Shown here in pieces: positions 1-6,751 of a DNA stretch of 17,007 nucleotides (position 1 is its first letter; the number at the start of each line of letters is the position of its first letter). Position numbers and translations under genes: made by a program. The notes under the pieces are model-generated. The model had not been told where the DNA came from. It did not search any database and was given only the letters and a program-made list of their open reading frames with translations. Source of the stretch: DATDRM01 sp035291705 (lineage in GTDB: Bacteria > Chloroflexota > Anaerolineae > Anaerolineales > UBA4823); assembly GCA_035291705.1 (NCBI GenBank), contig DATDRM010000012.1, forward strand, positions 1 to 17,007, given 5' to 3'.

Positions 1-1604
1 ACACTAGTCAAGTAGGGGAACATCGTCTCTTGTAAATCCCTGACGGTGATACCGAAGCGCATCGCCAGGGAAGCGATTTGGATCATCTCTCCAGCCTCGG
101 GAGCCAGGATGTGTGCCCCCAGGAGACGATCGGTATTGACATCAGCCACCAGTTTGATCAAGCCACGGGTGTCGCGAGCAACCTGGGCACGCGGCACGTA
201 ACTCATGGGTAATTTGCTCACCTTGACGTCGTATCCCAGCTCATGCGCCTGGGCTTCGGTCAGGCCAGCGCTGGCTATTTGCGGATCGGTGAAGGTGACA
301 CGGGGGATATAGCTGGTGTTGTAAACGCGCCCCGTTCCGGCGAGGGCATTCTCAGCGGCCAGACCGCCTGCGTAGGCTGCCACGTAGACGAACATATCTC
401 GCCCGATCACGTCTCCGGCCGCGTAGACGAACGGGTTGCTTGTTTGCAGGGTCTCGTCGACCAGGATTTCCCCATTCTTATCCAAAGCAACCCCGGCCTT
501 TTCTAAACCCATTCCAGCCGTGTTCGGGCGCCGACCGGTAGCCACGAGCAGCTGTTCAGCCTCGAAATTTGTCTCGTTATCATTCATCATCCCAGTTAAC
601 AGGTAGCGGCCGTCACGTGTTTCTACCCGGCTGGTTTTAAATCCAGGCATGATGTGCAAGCCCTGCTCCTCAAGATATCCCGCCAGGGCAACGCTGATCT
701 CCTCGTCCTCGAAGGGTGCGATGCGCGGCAGCAGCTCCAGCACTGTCACGTATACTCCGGCGCGGGCAAAAGTTTGCGCCAGTTCCAGGCCAACGGCGTT
801 GGCACCCAGCACGAGCATCGACCTGGGCAATTCTCTCAATTCCAGGGCTGTTGTGCTGGTCAGGTATCCGGCTTCATCAAGTCCCGGAACAGGCGGCGCC
901 CATGGGCTGGCGCCAGTAGCGACGATGATCTTGCCAGGGGTATAGCCCTTGCCATCGATTTCTACGAAGTTCTTGCCCATCAGGTGGGCGCGCCCCTGGA
1001 GGTACTTGATTTCAGGGTAGGCGGCCAGCACATCGACGTATTTCGCCTGGCGCATTTCAGCGACCAGTTCGTCCTTGTGGACGATGGCCTGTGACCAGTC
1101 CAGCGTTCCCGGCAGGGTGTGGACGCCCTTGAACCGCGGCTGGCCGGCCAGGTGATACTGTTCAACTGATCGGATCAAGGTTTTGGAAGGCACGCAGCCG
1201 ATGTTGACACAGGTGCCCCCGATCGTGCTGGCTTCCACCATCGTCACGCGGTGGCCCAGCTCCGCGCCTTTAATCGCTGCGGCAAAACCCGCCGAGCCGG
1301 CGCCGATCACCATCAGATCAGGCTGATCGCTCGGACCATCATTTTGGGAAGCCGGTTTTTTGGACGAACTCTCTCCCCGACGACCACTGAGCGTAGCCGA
1401 ATATCCGACCTCTTGGACGGCGGCTGATAGTGCGTTGGCATCCATGCCCGTCTTGGCCGTGACCACAGCCTGTCCAGATTGCCAGCCAGGCACCCTGGCT
1501 GACTTCACGCCGAGCACGCTTTTGAGGGCATTCTCAACGTGCCGTGCACAGGAGTCACAAGTCATACCCCGCACGACAAATTCCATCTCCTCAATTGGTT
1601 GCAT
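1..1604 (-). CDS. merA: Mercuric reductase with N-terminal HMA domain (3' end cut by window)
   Basis: Flavin-dependent NADPH:Hg(II) oxidoreductase of the cytosol, reducing Hg2+ to volatile Hg0. The first ~70 residues form a heavy-metal-associated domain with GMTCDSC (Cys16, Cys19). A Ser/Lys/Pro linker follows, then the FAD-binding GAGSAG (residues 101-106) and the redox pair in GGTCVNIGCVPSKT (Cys132, Cys137). A second nucleotide-binding fold begins VLGANAVGLEL. The frame stays open to the window edge, where MFPYLT matches the start of the dimerisation tail of the family. About 25 residues are missing, including the C-terminal Cys pair expected of true MerA, so that diagnostic cannot be checked here. 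The ATG at 1604 lies 4 bp after the merR stop, with a modest AGAAG upstream. An in-frame ATG at 1586 has its GGAG abutting the start and is less likely. Co-transcribed with merR. A generic disulfide reductase is unlikely given the HMA domain. Confidence 0.95.
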   Translation of the reverse strand, partial: MQPIEEMEFVVRGMTCDSCARHVENALKSVLGVKSARVPGWQSGQAVVTAKTGMDANALSAAVQEVGYSATLSGRRGESSSKKPASQNDGPSDQPDLMVIGAGSAGFAAAIKGAELGHRVTMVEASTIGGTCVNIGCVPSKTLIRSVEQYHLAGQPRFKGVHTLPGTLDWSQAIVHKDELVAEMRQAKYVDVLAAYPEIKYLQGRAHLMGKNFVEIDGKGYTPGKIIVATGASPWAPPVPGLDEAGYLTSTTALELRELPRSMLVLGANAVGLELAQTFARAGVYVTVLELLPRIAPFEDEEISVALAGYLEEQGLHIMPGFKTSRVETRDGRYLLTGMMNDNETNFEAEQLLVATGRRPNTAGMGLEKAGVALDKNGEILVDETLQTSNPFVYAAGDVIGRDMFVYVAAYAGGLAAENALAGTGRVYNTSYIPRVTFTDPQIASAGLTEAQAHELGYDVKVSKLPMSYVPRAQVARDTRGLIKLVADVNTDRLLGAHILAPEAGEMIQIASLAMRFGITVRDLQETMFPYLTS

Positions 1605-1608
1605 GGTT

Positions 1609-2031
1609 TCATTCTTCTTGCTGGGTTATTGCTCGTTGACTCACAAGGTGGCAGATGCAGTTCTTGCCTTCGACGTCATCGACGGGAAAAGTCAACCCCA
1701 GCACATAAAGTTGGCGCAGCTCCTTCTCCATTCGCTGTAATTCCGCGATGCGGATATGGATTTCGTCTGCTTTCCGTGCGAGCATATCTAACACAGTCCG
1801 GCAAGGGGCTTCTCCGCCATCGCGCATGGCTAAAATTTCGGTGATATCGTCCAATGAAAAACCCAGCCGGCGCGCCCCAGCGGCAAGTTTAACCCGAGTG
1901 ACATCGCCCGGGTCGTATGCGCGGTATCCATTAAGCTTGCGGCGCGGTTGTGGCAGCACGCCGATAGCCTCGTAATACCGGATGGTTTTGGCCGGGACGC
2001 CTGTCTGATCGGCCAGTTCGTGAATTTCCAT
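1609..2031 (-). CDS. MerR-family metal-responsive regulator
   Basis: A 140-residue DNA-distorting activator/repressor. The winged helix is at the N-terminus (TIRYYEAIGVLPQPRR, residues 16-31), followed by a long dimerisation helix (~77-112). Candidate metal ligands are Cys77 and the C-terminal Cys125-Ile-Cys127-His128. The position equivalent to MerR Cys117 (here about residue 112, in VLGLTFP) is not cysteine, so the classical three-Cys mercury site is not reproduced; the CxC tail is closer in spirit to the copper/lead/zinc branch. The start ATG is preceded by AGGAGG at 5-nt spacing, which decides it over an out-of-frame ATG 4 nt upstream. It is first in a two-gene operon with merA and should control both from the promoter just upstream. 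The metal specificity is not settled by the sequence. Confidence 0.93.
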   Translation of the reverse strand: MEIHELADQTGVPAKTIRYYEAIGVLPQPRRKLNGYRAYDPGDVTRVKLAAGARRLGFSLDDITEILAMRDGGEAPCRTVLDMLARKADEIHIRIAELQRMEKELRQLYVLGLTFPVDDVEGKNCICHLVSQRAITQQEE

Positions 2032-2061
2032 TCATGCCTCCTATGCAGGCGGAATGGATGC

Positions 2062-2092
2062 ATTATAAACCTTCCAGTTACTGGAAGGTCAA
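2062..2092 (-). promoter_or_regulatory. MerR-type promoter/operator of merR-merA
   Basis: On the minus strand, TTGACC (2087-2092) and TATAAT (2062-2067) are separated by 19 bp, the over-long spacer typical of MerR-controlled promoters. Inside it lies a perfect dyad: arms ACCTTCCAGT (2069-2078) and ACTGGAAGGT (2080-2089) around one central base. The ACCTTCC...GGAAGGT half-sites resemble the known CueR (copper/gold) operator class more than the GTAC-centred mercury operator. The merR start codon lies about 31 bp downstream of the -10 element. Confidence 0.9.
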
Positions 2093-2139
2093 GAGGGGAT
2101 TCTAATGATAATAGAAAATAATAGGGCTAGCGGAGGTAA

Positions 2140-2787
2140 TTAAGCGGGTTTACGTGCTTGATACAAAGCAAGCGTCCCAAAAATCGTCGCGTATTGGCCT
2201 TGTTCGCCTACCTGGTCGAAACCTGCGGCTTGTAACAGGACTGGCAGCCGGCCTTTGAAGTTGTCGGAAGCTTCTTCGAGCCTTGCCATGAACAGGGAGA
2301 TCAGCCGCGCCCAGGTCGTGTTTGGCTTGCCGAAGTCGGCGATGTGCAGCTCGCCGCCGGGTCGCAAGATGCGCAATACCTCGGCCATGGTGCGCTGCTT
2401 GTTGTGCGTGGTCAGGTGGTGGAAGACCAGGCTGGAAAGCACCCGGTCGAACGAGTGGTCGGGGTACGGGAGATCAAAAGACATGCCTTGATCCAGGATG
2501 ATGTTGACCCCAGCTTTCTGCGCCTTGGCCCGGCCGATTTCCAACACCCTGGCATCCCCATCCAGCCCCACCACCTCTGCCCCAGGGAAAGCCTGCTTGA
2601 TCTTGATAGTGAGGGTGGCTGTCCCGCAGCCCAGGTCGAGCACGCGCATGCCTGGCTTGATCTGCGCCAGGCGGATCAGGTCGCTTTTAAATTGGTCTTC
2701 GTGCATGCCCCAGCGCATTACGGAGTCGTACAGGGGAGTCAACCAATCATAGCGGAGGGCCGGGATATATTTTTCGTGCTCGTTCAT
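2140..2787 (-). CDS. Class I SAM-dependent methyltransferase (UbiE/Methyltransf_11-like)
   Basis: A 215-residue cytosolic methyltransferase. SAM-binding motif I is VLDLGCGTA (residues 49-57), the acidic residue of motif II is in VVGLDGD (about Asp76), and the motif IV region is FDRVLSSLVFHHL, followed by LRPGG (142-145). The substrate cannot be read from the sequence. Only one cysteine is present, so the multi-Cys arsenite site of ArsM is absent. The start at 2787 has GGAGG 9 nt upstream; an in-frame GTG at 2820 would overlap the preceding gene and has no better signal. It begins 20 bp after the upstream membrane-anchored gene, so the two are probably co-transcribed. The neighbourhood suggests a role in metal stress or quinone chemistry, but that is inference. 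Confidence 0.85.
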   Translation of the reverse strand: MNEHEKYIPALRYDWLTPLYDSVMRWGMHEDQFKSDLIRLAQIKPGMRVLDLGCGTATLTIKIKQAFPGAEVVGLDGDARVLEIGRAKAQKAGVNIILDQGMSFDLPYPDHSFDRVLSSLVFHHLTTHNKQRTMAEVLRILRPGGELHIADFGKPNTTWARLISLFMARLEEASDNFKGRLPVLLQAAGFDQVGEQGQYATIFGTLALYQARKPA

Positions 2788-2807
2788 GGATTTACACCTC
2801 CACAAAA

Positions 2808-3806
2808 CTATACCCCGCACCCACTCCCATTATTGGGCACTTTCTCTAGCAGGCCATTATTTGCCAGCCACTGGTGCACAGCCTGGAATCCGGTCCCCGA
2901 GGAGTAGTTGCCGCCGACGATTTGGCGGGCGTTCACCTCAGCAAAGTCCAGATCTTGTCCAGCCTTGAAGAAAACCGCCAGTTCCAGCGTCTGTTGTGGA
3001 AACCAGAAAGCGTTGATGTACTTGGCAGCCGTGAACATCTCTTCCGCAGATGCTCCCTGGGAGGCCATCAGCTCGAGCAGACCCAGCATTGCCATGCCAT
3101 GATTGCAGTCGGGGAAATGAGTTGGATTGTTGCAGCATGGTCGGTAAACCGCCATAGCGACCTCTTGCAGGAGAGCTTGCTGGTCGGGGGTCAGGGTGAC
3201 AATCGGTGCGCTGGCATAGAGCTCAGGGGCGGGCCTCGTCCCGATAGTCCAGCCGCCGGTGGAGGCAAAACGGCCAATCTTGCCTTCGCCATCCTGCATC
3301 ATGGGGCCTTCGGTGAGGATTGGGTTTTTATTGGTCAGGCCAACCGCCCAGAAGAAGTTGAGCAGGAAATGGGCGTTCTCCTTGTTGATCACGATCAGTG
3401 AATCGCTGCCTTCCGTCAGGATTGCAAGTTGTTCGTTTGTAAGAGGCCGGCCGGTTTTTTCATAAACCTTCAAAAAACGGTCAAGATCGATCCCTCCAGC
3501 GGCCAATACCTGTGGCCCAATGTTTCCATATCTGGCAGGGAGGGTATATCCTTTGGGAGGATTGATCTGATCGATGACGGAGACAAGTTCATCTTCACGG
3601 TTCGACAGATATTTGCTCTCTCTTGCCTGGCGCCCCCATATCCAATAGCCACTTCCAAAACCAATAGCAAAGGTAGTCAAAATAACTAATGCCACCAGTT
3701 GGATACGACGACTAGCTCGATTGTTACGTTGGGGATGATTTGTAGATGTCGTTGATTGCACTTGAGAGGTTTCCAGTATGCCTGGCTCTAAGCCGGGTTG
3801 TGTCAT
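2808..3806 (-). CDS. Membrane-anchored protein of unknown function with CC...C-x-H motif
   Basis: A 332-residue protein I cannot assign to a characterised family. A hydrophilic 35-residue N-terminus precedes one transmembrane helix (about 36-57, IQLVALVILTTFAIGFGSGY), and the rest probably faces outside as an alpha-rich domain. The striking element is YRPCCNNPTHFPDCNHGMA (residues 221-239), with Cys224, Cys225, Cys234 and His236 close enough to bind a metal or cofactor; Cys330 is near the C-terminus. There is no CxxCH, so this is not a c-type cytochrome. The start has only a weak GAG/AGAAAG upstream. It sits between a YHS-domain gene and a methyltransferase in a run of metal-related genes, which fits extracytoplasmic metal handling, though this is inference. 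Confidence 0.75.
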   Translation of the reverse strand: MTQPGLEPGILETSQVQSTTSTNHPQRNNRASRRIQLVALVILTTFAIGFGSGYWIWGRQARESKYLSNREDELVSVIDQINPPKGYTLPARYGNIGPQVLAAGGIDLDRFLKVYEKTGRPLTNEQLAILTEGSDSLIVINKENAHFLLNFFWAVGLTNKNPILTEGPMMQDGEGKIGRFASTGGWTIGTRPAPELYASAPIVTLTPDQQALLQEVAMAVYRPCCNNPTHFPDCNHGMAMLGLLELMASQGASAEEMFTAAKYINAFWFPQQTLELAVFFKAGQDLDFAEVNARQIVGGNYSSGTGFQAVHQWLANNGLLEKVPNNGSGCGV

Positions 3807-3881
3807 GGGTGATTTCTTTCTCTGTTGGTTTAGGCTTGTAGAGAGACCGCATTCATTTAGAGATAGCCAAAAGGCGCAGGA

Positions 3882-3914
3882 CTCCAGACCGAAAGGGATG
3901 GGATCGGTTTGGAG
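3882..3914 (-). terminator. Possible weak terminator or mRNA hairpin
   Basis: CTCCAGACCGA (3882-3892) can pair with TCGGTTTGGAG (3904-3914) over 11 bp with one G-T type mismatch and an 11-nt loop. It lies in the 190-bp gap between the YHS gene and the membrane-anchored protein. On the minus strand the hairpin is followed only loosely by CCTTTT, not by a proper T-tract, so attenuation or mRNA stabilisation is as likely as termination. A second small dyad, TCCAGT (3938-3943) / ACTGGA (3951-3956), lies just upstream in the direction of transcription. Confidence 0.35.
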
Positions 3915-3996
3915 CCCTGGCAGCAGTTGAGAATATATCCAGTCATGAAAACTGGACTCCCACCGAGGACGAGGTCAGCCGGCCTTGTCCGTTACC

Positions 3997-4182
3997 CTAA
4001 TGGTGCATGTGATGTTCGTGATCGGGGTGGTGTCCAGGATCACTCAGGTAATGTTCTGGATCCTTATCAAAGGAAGCCTTGCATCCTGGGGCGCAGAAGT
4101 AGTAGGTCTTGCCCTTATATTCAGATTTCCAGGCTGCAGTCTTCTCGTCGACCTGCATGCCGCAAACGGGATCGATAGCCAT
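3997..4182 (-). CDS. YHS-domain metal-binding protein with His-rich tail
   Basis: A 61-residue protein consisting of one YHS domain: DPVCGM at residues 4-9 (Cys7), then YKGKTYYFCAPGC (Cys30, Cys34) and the closing FDKDPEHYL. YHS domains are known from copper P-type ATPases, mercury and other metal proteins and small metal chaperones. The tail HHPDHEHHMHH holds seven histidines in eleven residues and should bind Ni, Cu, Zn or Hg on its own. The protein is soluble with no signal peptide. The start is preceded by AAGGAGGTGA, a near-perfect Shine-Dalgarno, suggesting high expression. It follows the small membrane protein gene by about 50 bp. Role inferred: cytosolic metal chaperone or buffer for the merA neighbourhood. 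Confidence 0.92.
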   Translation of the reverse strand: MAIDPVCGMQVDEKTAAWKSEYKGKTYYFCAPGCKASFDKDPEHYLSDPGHHPDHEHHMHH

Positions 4183-4235
4183 GCTGTCTCACCTCCTTTC
4201 GTGAGGGAATTTTAGCATATTTCAAACCCGCTTTA

Positions 4236-4478
4236 TCAGATAATAGGCCGGGGTGGGTTGCCACGTTGGCTTTTCTTGACCCACGTTGTAACGATAGGCA
4301 TGGAGACGATCAGACTGAGCAATCCCACCCAGGCCGTTCCACCCAGGCGCGCTACCAGCGGGTAGCTGCCAGCCAGGCTGGCCAAAAGCAAGAAGGACAG
4401 ACCCGCAGCGATTGCAATGGGAATATAGATCCGTGCGCTCCGGCGGGCGATTTGTTTCTCAAACTGTTCTTGCTCTAT
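4236..4478 (-). CDS. Small two-helix membrane protein, apparent AUA start
   Basis: An 80-codon open frame too unconventional for standard ORF calling. It reads I/M-EQEQFEKQIARRS at the N-terminus, then two hydrophobic segments (about residues 17-36 and 42-65) and a basic, proline-rich tail ending PPRPII. The frame shows protein-like composition with the positive-inside pattern of an integral membrane protein. A strong AGGAGG lies 6 nt upstream of an ATA codon at 4478-4476. No ATG, GTG or TTG occurs in frame between the upstream TAG and that ATA, and later candidates fall inside the membrane segments. It overlaps the end of cbiX by 20 bp, implying translational coupling. Either AUA is used as start or an ATG was mutated or misread. 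Function unknown. Confidence 0.7.
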   Translation of the reverse strand: MEQEQFEKQIARRSARIYIPIAIAAGLSFLLLASLAGSYPLVARLGGTAWVGLLSLIVSMPIVTTWVKKSQRGNPPRPII

Positions 4479-5001
4479 GAGACACCTCCTGTCGGTCGAA
4501 TTGGGCGATTTGGGATGCCAGGAATTGCGCTACCTGGGAGGCATCGAATGGCCACACATAGATGATCTGTGTCTCAGGATGCCTTTCTTGGGCGCGCTGG
4601 ATGGCGGCCGGGATATCGACTTCCGAATGTTCGCCGCCGCGCGTCATCATCGGTGTGATAATGACGACTTTTTCGGGATCGGTTTCCAGCGCCTGTTCAA
4701 ACGCCTCATCCAGGCTGGGAGCGCAGAATTCGTTGAAGCCGAGGATCACTTCATTTCCAGTGTATCGGCTGAGATGACCCGCCAGTTCAAGCGACCCGTC
4801 ATAGAATGGATCGTTTTCTGCGGTACGCGGCCAGGCGCGCATTTTCGCCTCCAGTTGGGTATACCGCTCCAGGAGAGCTTCTTGGGGACCTCCGGAAGCG
4901 TGCTCCAAACGGGCGTGCAGATTGAATAGTTCAGCGATTTCATTAGGTGGGAAGTCATTTGGCGGGCTTCCATGCATGGCCAGCAGGATGGTTAATGCCA
5001 T
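4459..5001 (-). CDS. cbiX: CbiX/SirB-type sirohydrochlorin chelatase
   Basis: A 180-residue single-domain class II chelatase that would insert Co2+ or Fe2+ into sirohydrochlorin (cobalamin or siroheme branch). The two catalytic histidines are visible: His10 in AMHGS and His125 in TRGGEHSEVDIP. It is longer than the ~120-130-residue archaeal CbiXS and shorter than the two-domain bacterial enzymes; the excess is an insertion after the first strand (about residues 13-85). No other tetrapyrrole genes are seen. Its place between a heme-protein cluster and metal-handling genes may reflect tetrapyrrole supply for the cytochromes, though metal choice cannot be read from the sequence. A GAGG lies about 10 nt upstream of the start. 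The end overlaps the following small membrane protein gene. Confidence 0.85.
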   Translation of the reverse strand: MALTILLAMHGSPPNDFPPNEIAELFNLHARLEHASGGPQEALLERYTQLEAKMRAWPRTAENDPFYDGSLELAGHLSRYTGNEVILGFNEFCAPSLDEAFEQALETDPEKVVIITPMMTRGGEHSEVDIPAAIQRAQERHPETQIIYVWPFDASQVAQFLASQIAQFDRQEVSHRARTV

Positions 5002-5071
5002 TTCTTTCTGCCTCGCAGTGATGGATTGAATTCCTGTGAGTTGAATGCAACGATTCTAACGGGTGATACCA

Positions 5072-5458
5072 TTAACCACCAGTGGTTGGATACACCCAAC
5101 TTTTGGGCTGTGAGGGTTCTGAAGATGAGAGTGCTCGCCGAATGGAGTTTTCCAAATCAGCATCCAGGCTTTGCTGAGGTGAATGCACCAGGGCCACCTG
5201 GGTTTGGCCATTGCGACCGTGGGCTACCAATGTGCCCGGTCTGGATGGATGGCCATACACCAGGAGCACAACCAGCTGGCAATCGCACAGGTCAGTTCCA
5301 TGGTGGGGGCAGGTGCAGTGGGTGTGAGCTGATCGGGCTGTTTGCAAGTCAAAGGAGCGCATCACTTGCAAGCCGTAATCGCTCAGCTGGCGGCTCACCT
5401 GGGCGACAGCGGCTTCGCAATCCATGGGTAGATCTACGAGGGGAATGGTCTGGTTCAT
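5072..5458 (-). CDS. Small Cys/His-cluster protein, possibly DUF302-like
   Basis: A 128-residue soluble protein. Its N-terminal third (LVDLPMDCEAAVAQVSRQL, then YGLQVMRSFDL) has the helix/strand rhythm of DUF302-like proteins, which is only a weak resemblance. The middle carries a dense ligand cluster, HTHCTCPHHGTDLCDC (residues 45-60), with four cysteines and four histidines, then a strand pair LVVLLVYG and TQVALVHS. This looks like a metal or FeS site, but I know no named family with this pattern. The frame is open further upstream to 5626, but I chose the ATG at 5458: a good promoter lies just before it (5480-5508), AAAAGGA precedes it closely, and the upstream extension has no family-like sequence. 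An ATG at 5572 after a G-rich stretch is the alternative. Confidence 0.7.
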   Translation of the reverse strand: MNQTIPLVDLPMDCEAAVAQVSRQLSDYGLQVMRSFDLQTARSAHTHCTCPHHGTDLCDCQLVVLLVYGHPSRPGTLVAHGRNGQTQVALVHSPQQSLDADLENSIRRALSSSEPSQPKSWVYPTTGG

Positions 5459-5479
5459 ATCCTTTTCGCGATTGTCCCC

Positions 5480-5508
5480 AGTATAGAGGCTGGGCCGCGG
5501 AATTCCAA
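5480..5508 (-). promoter_or_regulatory. Sigma70-type promoter for the Cys/His-cluster gene
   Basis: On the minus strand, TTGGAA (5503-5508) and TATACT (5480-5485) are separated by exactly 17 bp. The predicted transcription start is near 5473, giving a short leader of about 15 nt that ends in AAAAGGAT before the ATG at 5458. It lies in the 155-bp gap after the triheme cytochrome gene, so the metal-handling genes downstream may be transcribed separately from the respiratory cluster. Confidence 0.65.
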
Positions 5509-5613
5509 GCGCCATTTGTCGCGTTGGGAGACGAGCAATATTGCCTATCCACCTTGCTGCTGGAAAGTACATGATAACCCCCCAATGGTATCTGCTGTAA
5601 ACGGCGGTAGCAG

Positions 5614-6741
5614 TTACCTCTGCCAAGTACGCAATAGTGCGATCACATCGTTAATTTGCTCTGCCGTAAGGATATTCTGGAAGCCATTCATGGCTGTGCC
5701 TTTTCGCCCGGCGAGAATAAATTCTATCAGCTCGGCGTCGCTTTTTGTTTGAACGAAATTGTTATCATGCAAATTTTTGCCAATGCCGCCGGTGCCATCG
5801 GCTTCGTGACACGCGGCGCAATAACCAAAGAATAACTCTTCGCCCATCTCGGCAGGAGGCAGTAAGCCCGTCAGGAGGGTCTTAGCTGCTGACAGATCTT
5901 TTTGATTGATCAAGTTCAATATCTCGCCGATCTCTCCGGCAACGGAGCCGTCACCTTCTGCCAGGGCCGCGTTCAGGTGATATTCAGCATCCAGTGGATC
6001 GAATTGTCGCAAAGCGAATGCCGCGCTCCGCAGATGTTTCTTGAAAGGGATGTCTGGTGTGACCGTTTCGCCTGCGCGCCAGGCGGAGATCAAGGCGACC
6101 AGGTCGTCAATCTGTTGAGGTGAGAGCACCGTGCCCCAGGTGGGCATCCCCTTGGCCGGCCGGCCGTAGGCGATGGTGTCGCGATACCAGGCATCGCCGA
6201 AGTCCTTGAGCCTGATGGGATCGTTTAATTTCTCCACGCGGTCGCTCCCCTGTCCGTTCTCGCCATGACAGATAAAGCACGTCGTAGCGAAGATGGTCGC
6301 ACCACGCACCGGATCGGGTGTAAAGACCTCCGGAAGGATCTCTGGAGCAGTCGATTCCCAGGCGCGAATGAAGACTACCATTTGCCTAAGTTGTTCGTCC
6401 GAAAACGGGCCGCCGAATGTCTGTCCCCAGGCAGGCATCGCTGTACCAGGCACTCCGTTGCCGATTAGATTGAATAAAGCTTGATCAGAGGTTATCTCGA
6501 GCAGTAGCCGCGAGTTGAGCGCCGGTCCCACCTTCCCCTCACCATTCTCTCCGTGACATTCTATACAGTTTTGATTGTAAAGCTGACGACCAGCTGCTGA
6601 AGTTGCTGCCAGATCCACTGCCTGGACAGCCTGGACGCGCGCCGGTTCACGGATGAGGTAAATCTGGAAGGCGATCAGGATAGCCAGCGTCAGTCCAAAG
6701 GCTGTGCCGATCAACCGGTAATAATTCTCTTTAGGGCGCAA
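5614..6741 (-). CDS. Membrane-anchored triheme cytochrome c
   Basis: A 375-residue electron carrier with one N-terminal membrane helix (about 9-30), probably an uncleaved anchor, and three class I cytochrome c domains on the outer face. The heme motifs are CIECH (59-63), CFICH (155-159) and CAACH (308-312). Likely distal methionines are Met102 (GTAMPAW), Met199 (KGMPTW) and Met351 (GTAMNGF). A ~65-residue helical spacer (about 235-300) separates the second and third domains. It starts at a TTG (6741) with GAGGAGG 5 nt upstream, 10 bp after the Rieske gene stop, so it is translationally coupled to the bc-type genes. It probably takes the place of cytochrome c1 as electron acceptor from the Rieske centre. 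Confidence 0.92.
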   Translation of the reverse strand: MRPKENYYRLIGTAFGLTLAILIAFQIYLIREPARVQAVQAVDLAATSAAGRQLYNQNCIECHGENGEGKVGPALNSRLLLEITSDQALFNLIGNGVPGTAMPAWGQTFGGPFSDEQLRQMVVFIRAWESTAPEILPEVFTPDPVRGATIFATTCFICHGENGQGSDRVEKLNDPIRLKDFGDAWYRDTIAYGRPAKGMPTWGTVLSPQQIDDLVALISAWRAGETVTPDIPFKKHLRSAAFALRQFDPLDAEYHLNAALAEGDGSVAGEIGEILNLINQKDLSAAKTLLTGLLPPAEMGEELFFGYCAACHEADGTGGIGKNLHDNNFVQTKSDAELIEFILAGRKGTAMNGFQNILTAEQINDVIALLRTWQR

Positions 6742-6751
6742 GGCAGCCTCC

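Noticed and set aside
649..1094. Plus-strand open frames opposite merA
   Set aside because: They are antisense shadows of a well-supported MerA frame, with low-complexity Ser/Arg-rich or Gly-rich translations.
2093..2139. Terminator between the methyltransferase gene and the merR promoter
   Set aside because: The gap has no stable inverted repeat followed by a T-tract. Transcription may run through.
2140..2787. Methyltransferase as arsenite methyltransferase (ArsM) or mercury methylation enzyme
   Set aside because: ArsM needs several conserved cysteines, and only one Cys is present, inside the SAM motif. Mercury methylation uses HgcA/HgcB, which this protein does not resemble.
5459..5626. 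N-terminal extension of the Cys/His-cluster protein overlapping the triheme cytochrome gene
   Set aside because: The stretch contains a good promoter just before the 5458 ATG, and its translation has no fold-like pattern. Kept only as an alternative start.
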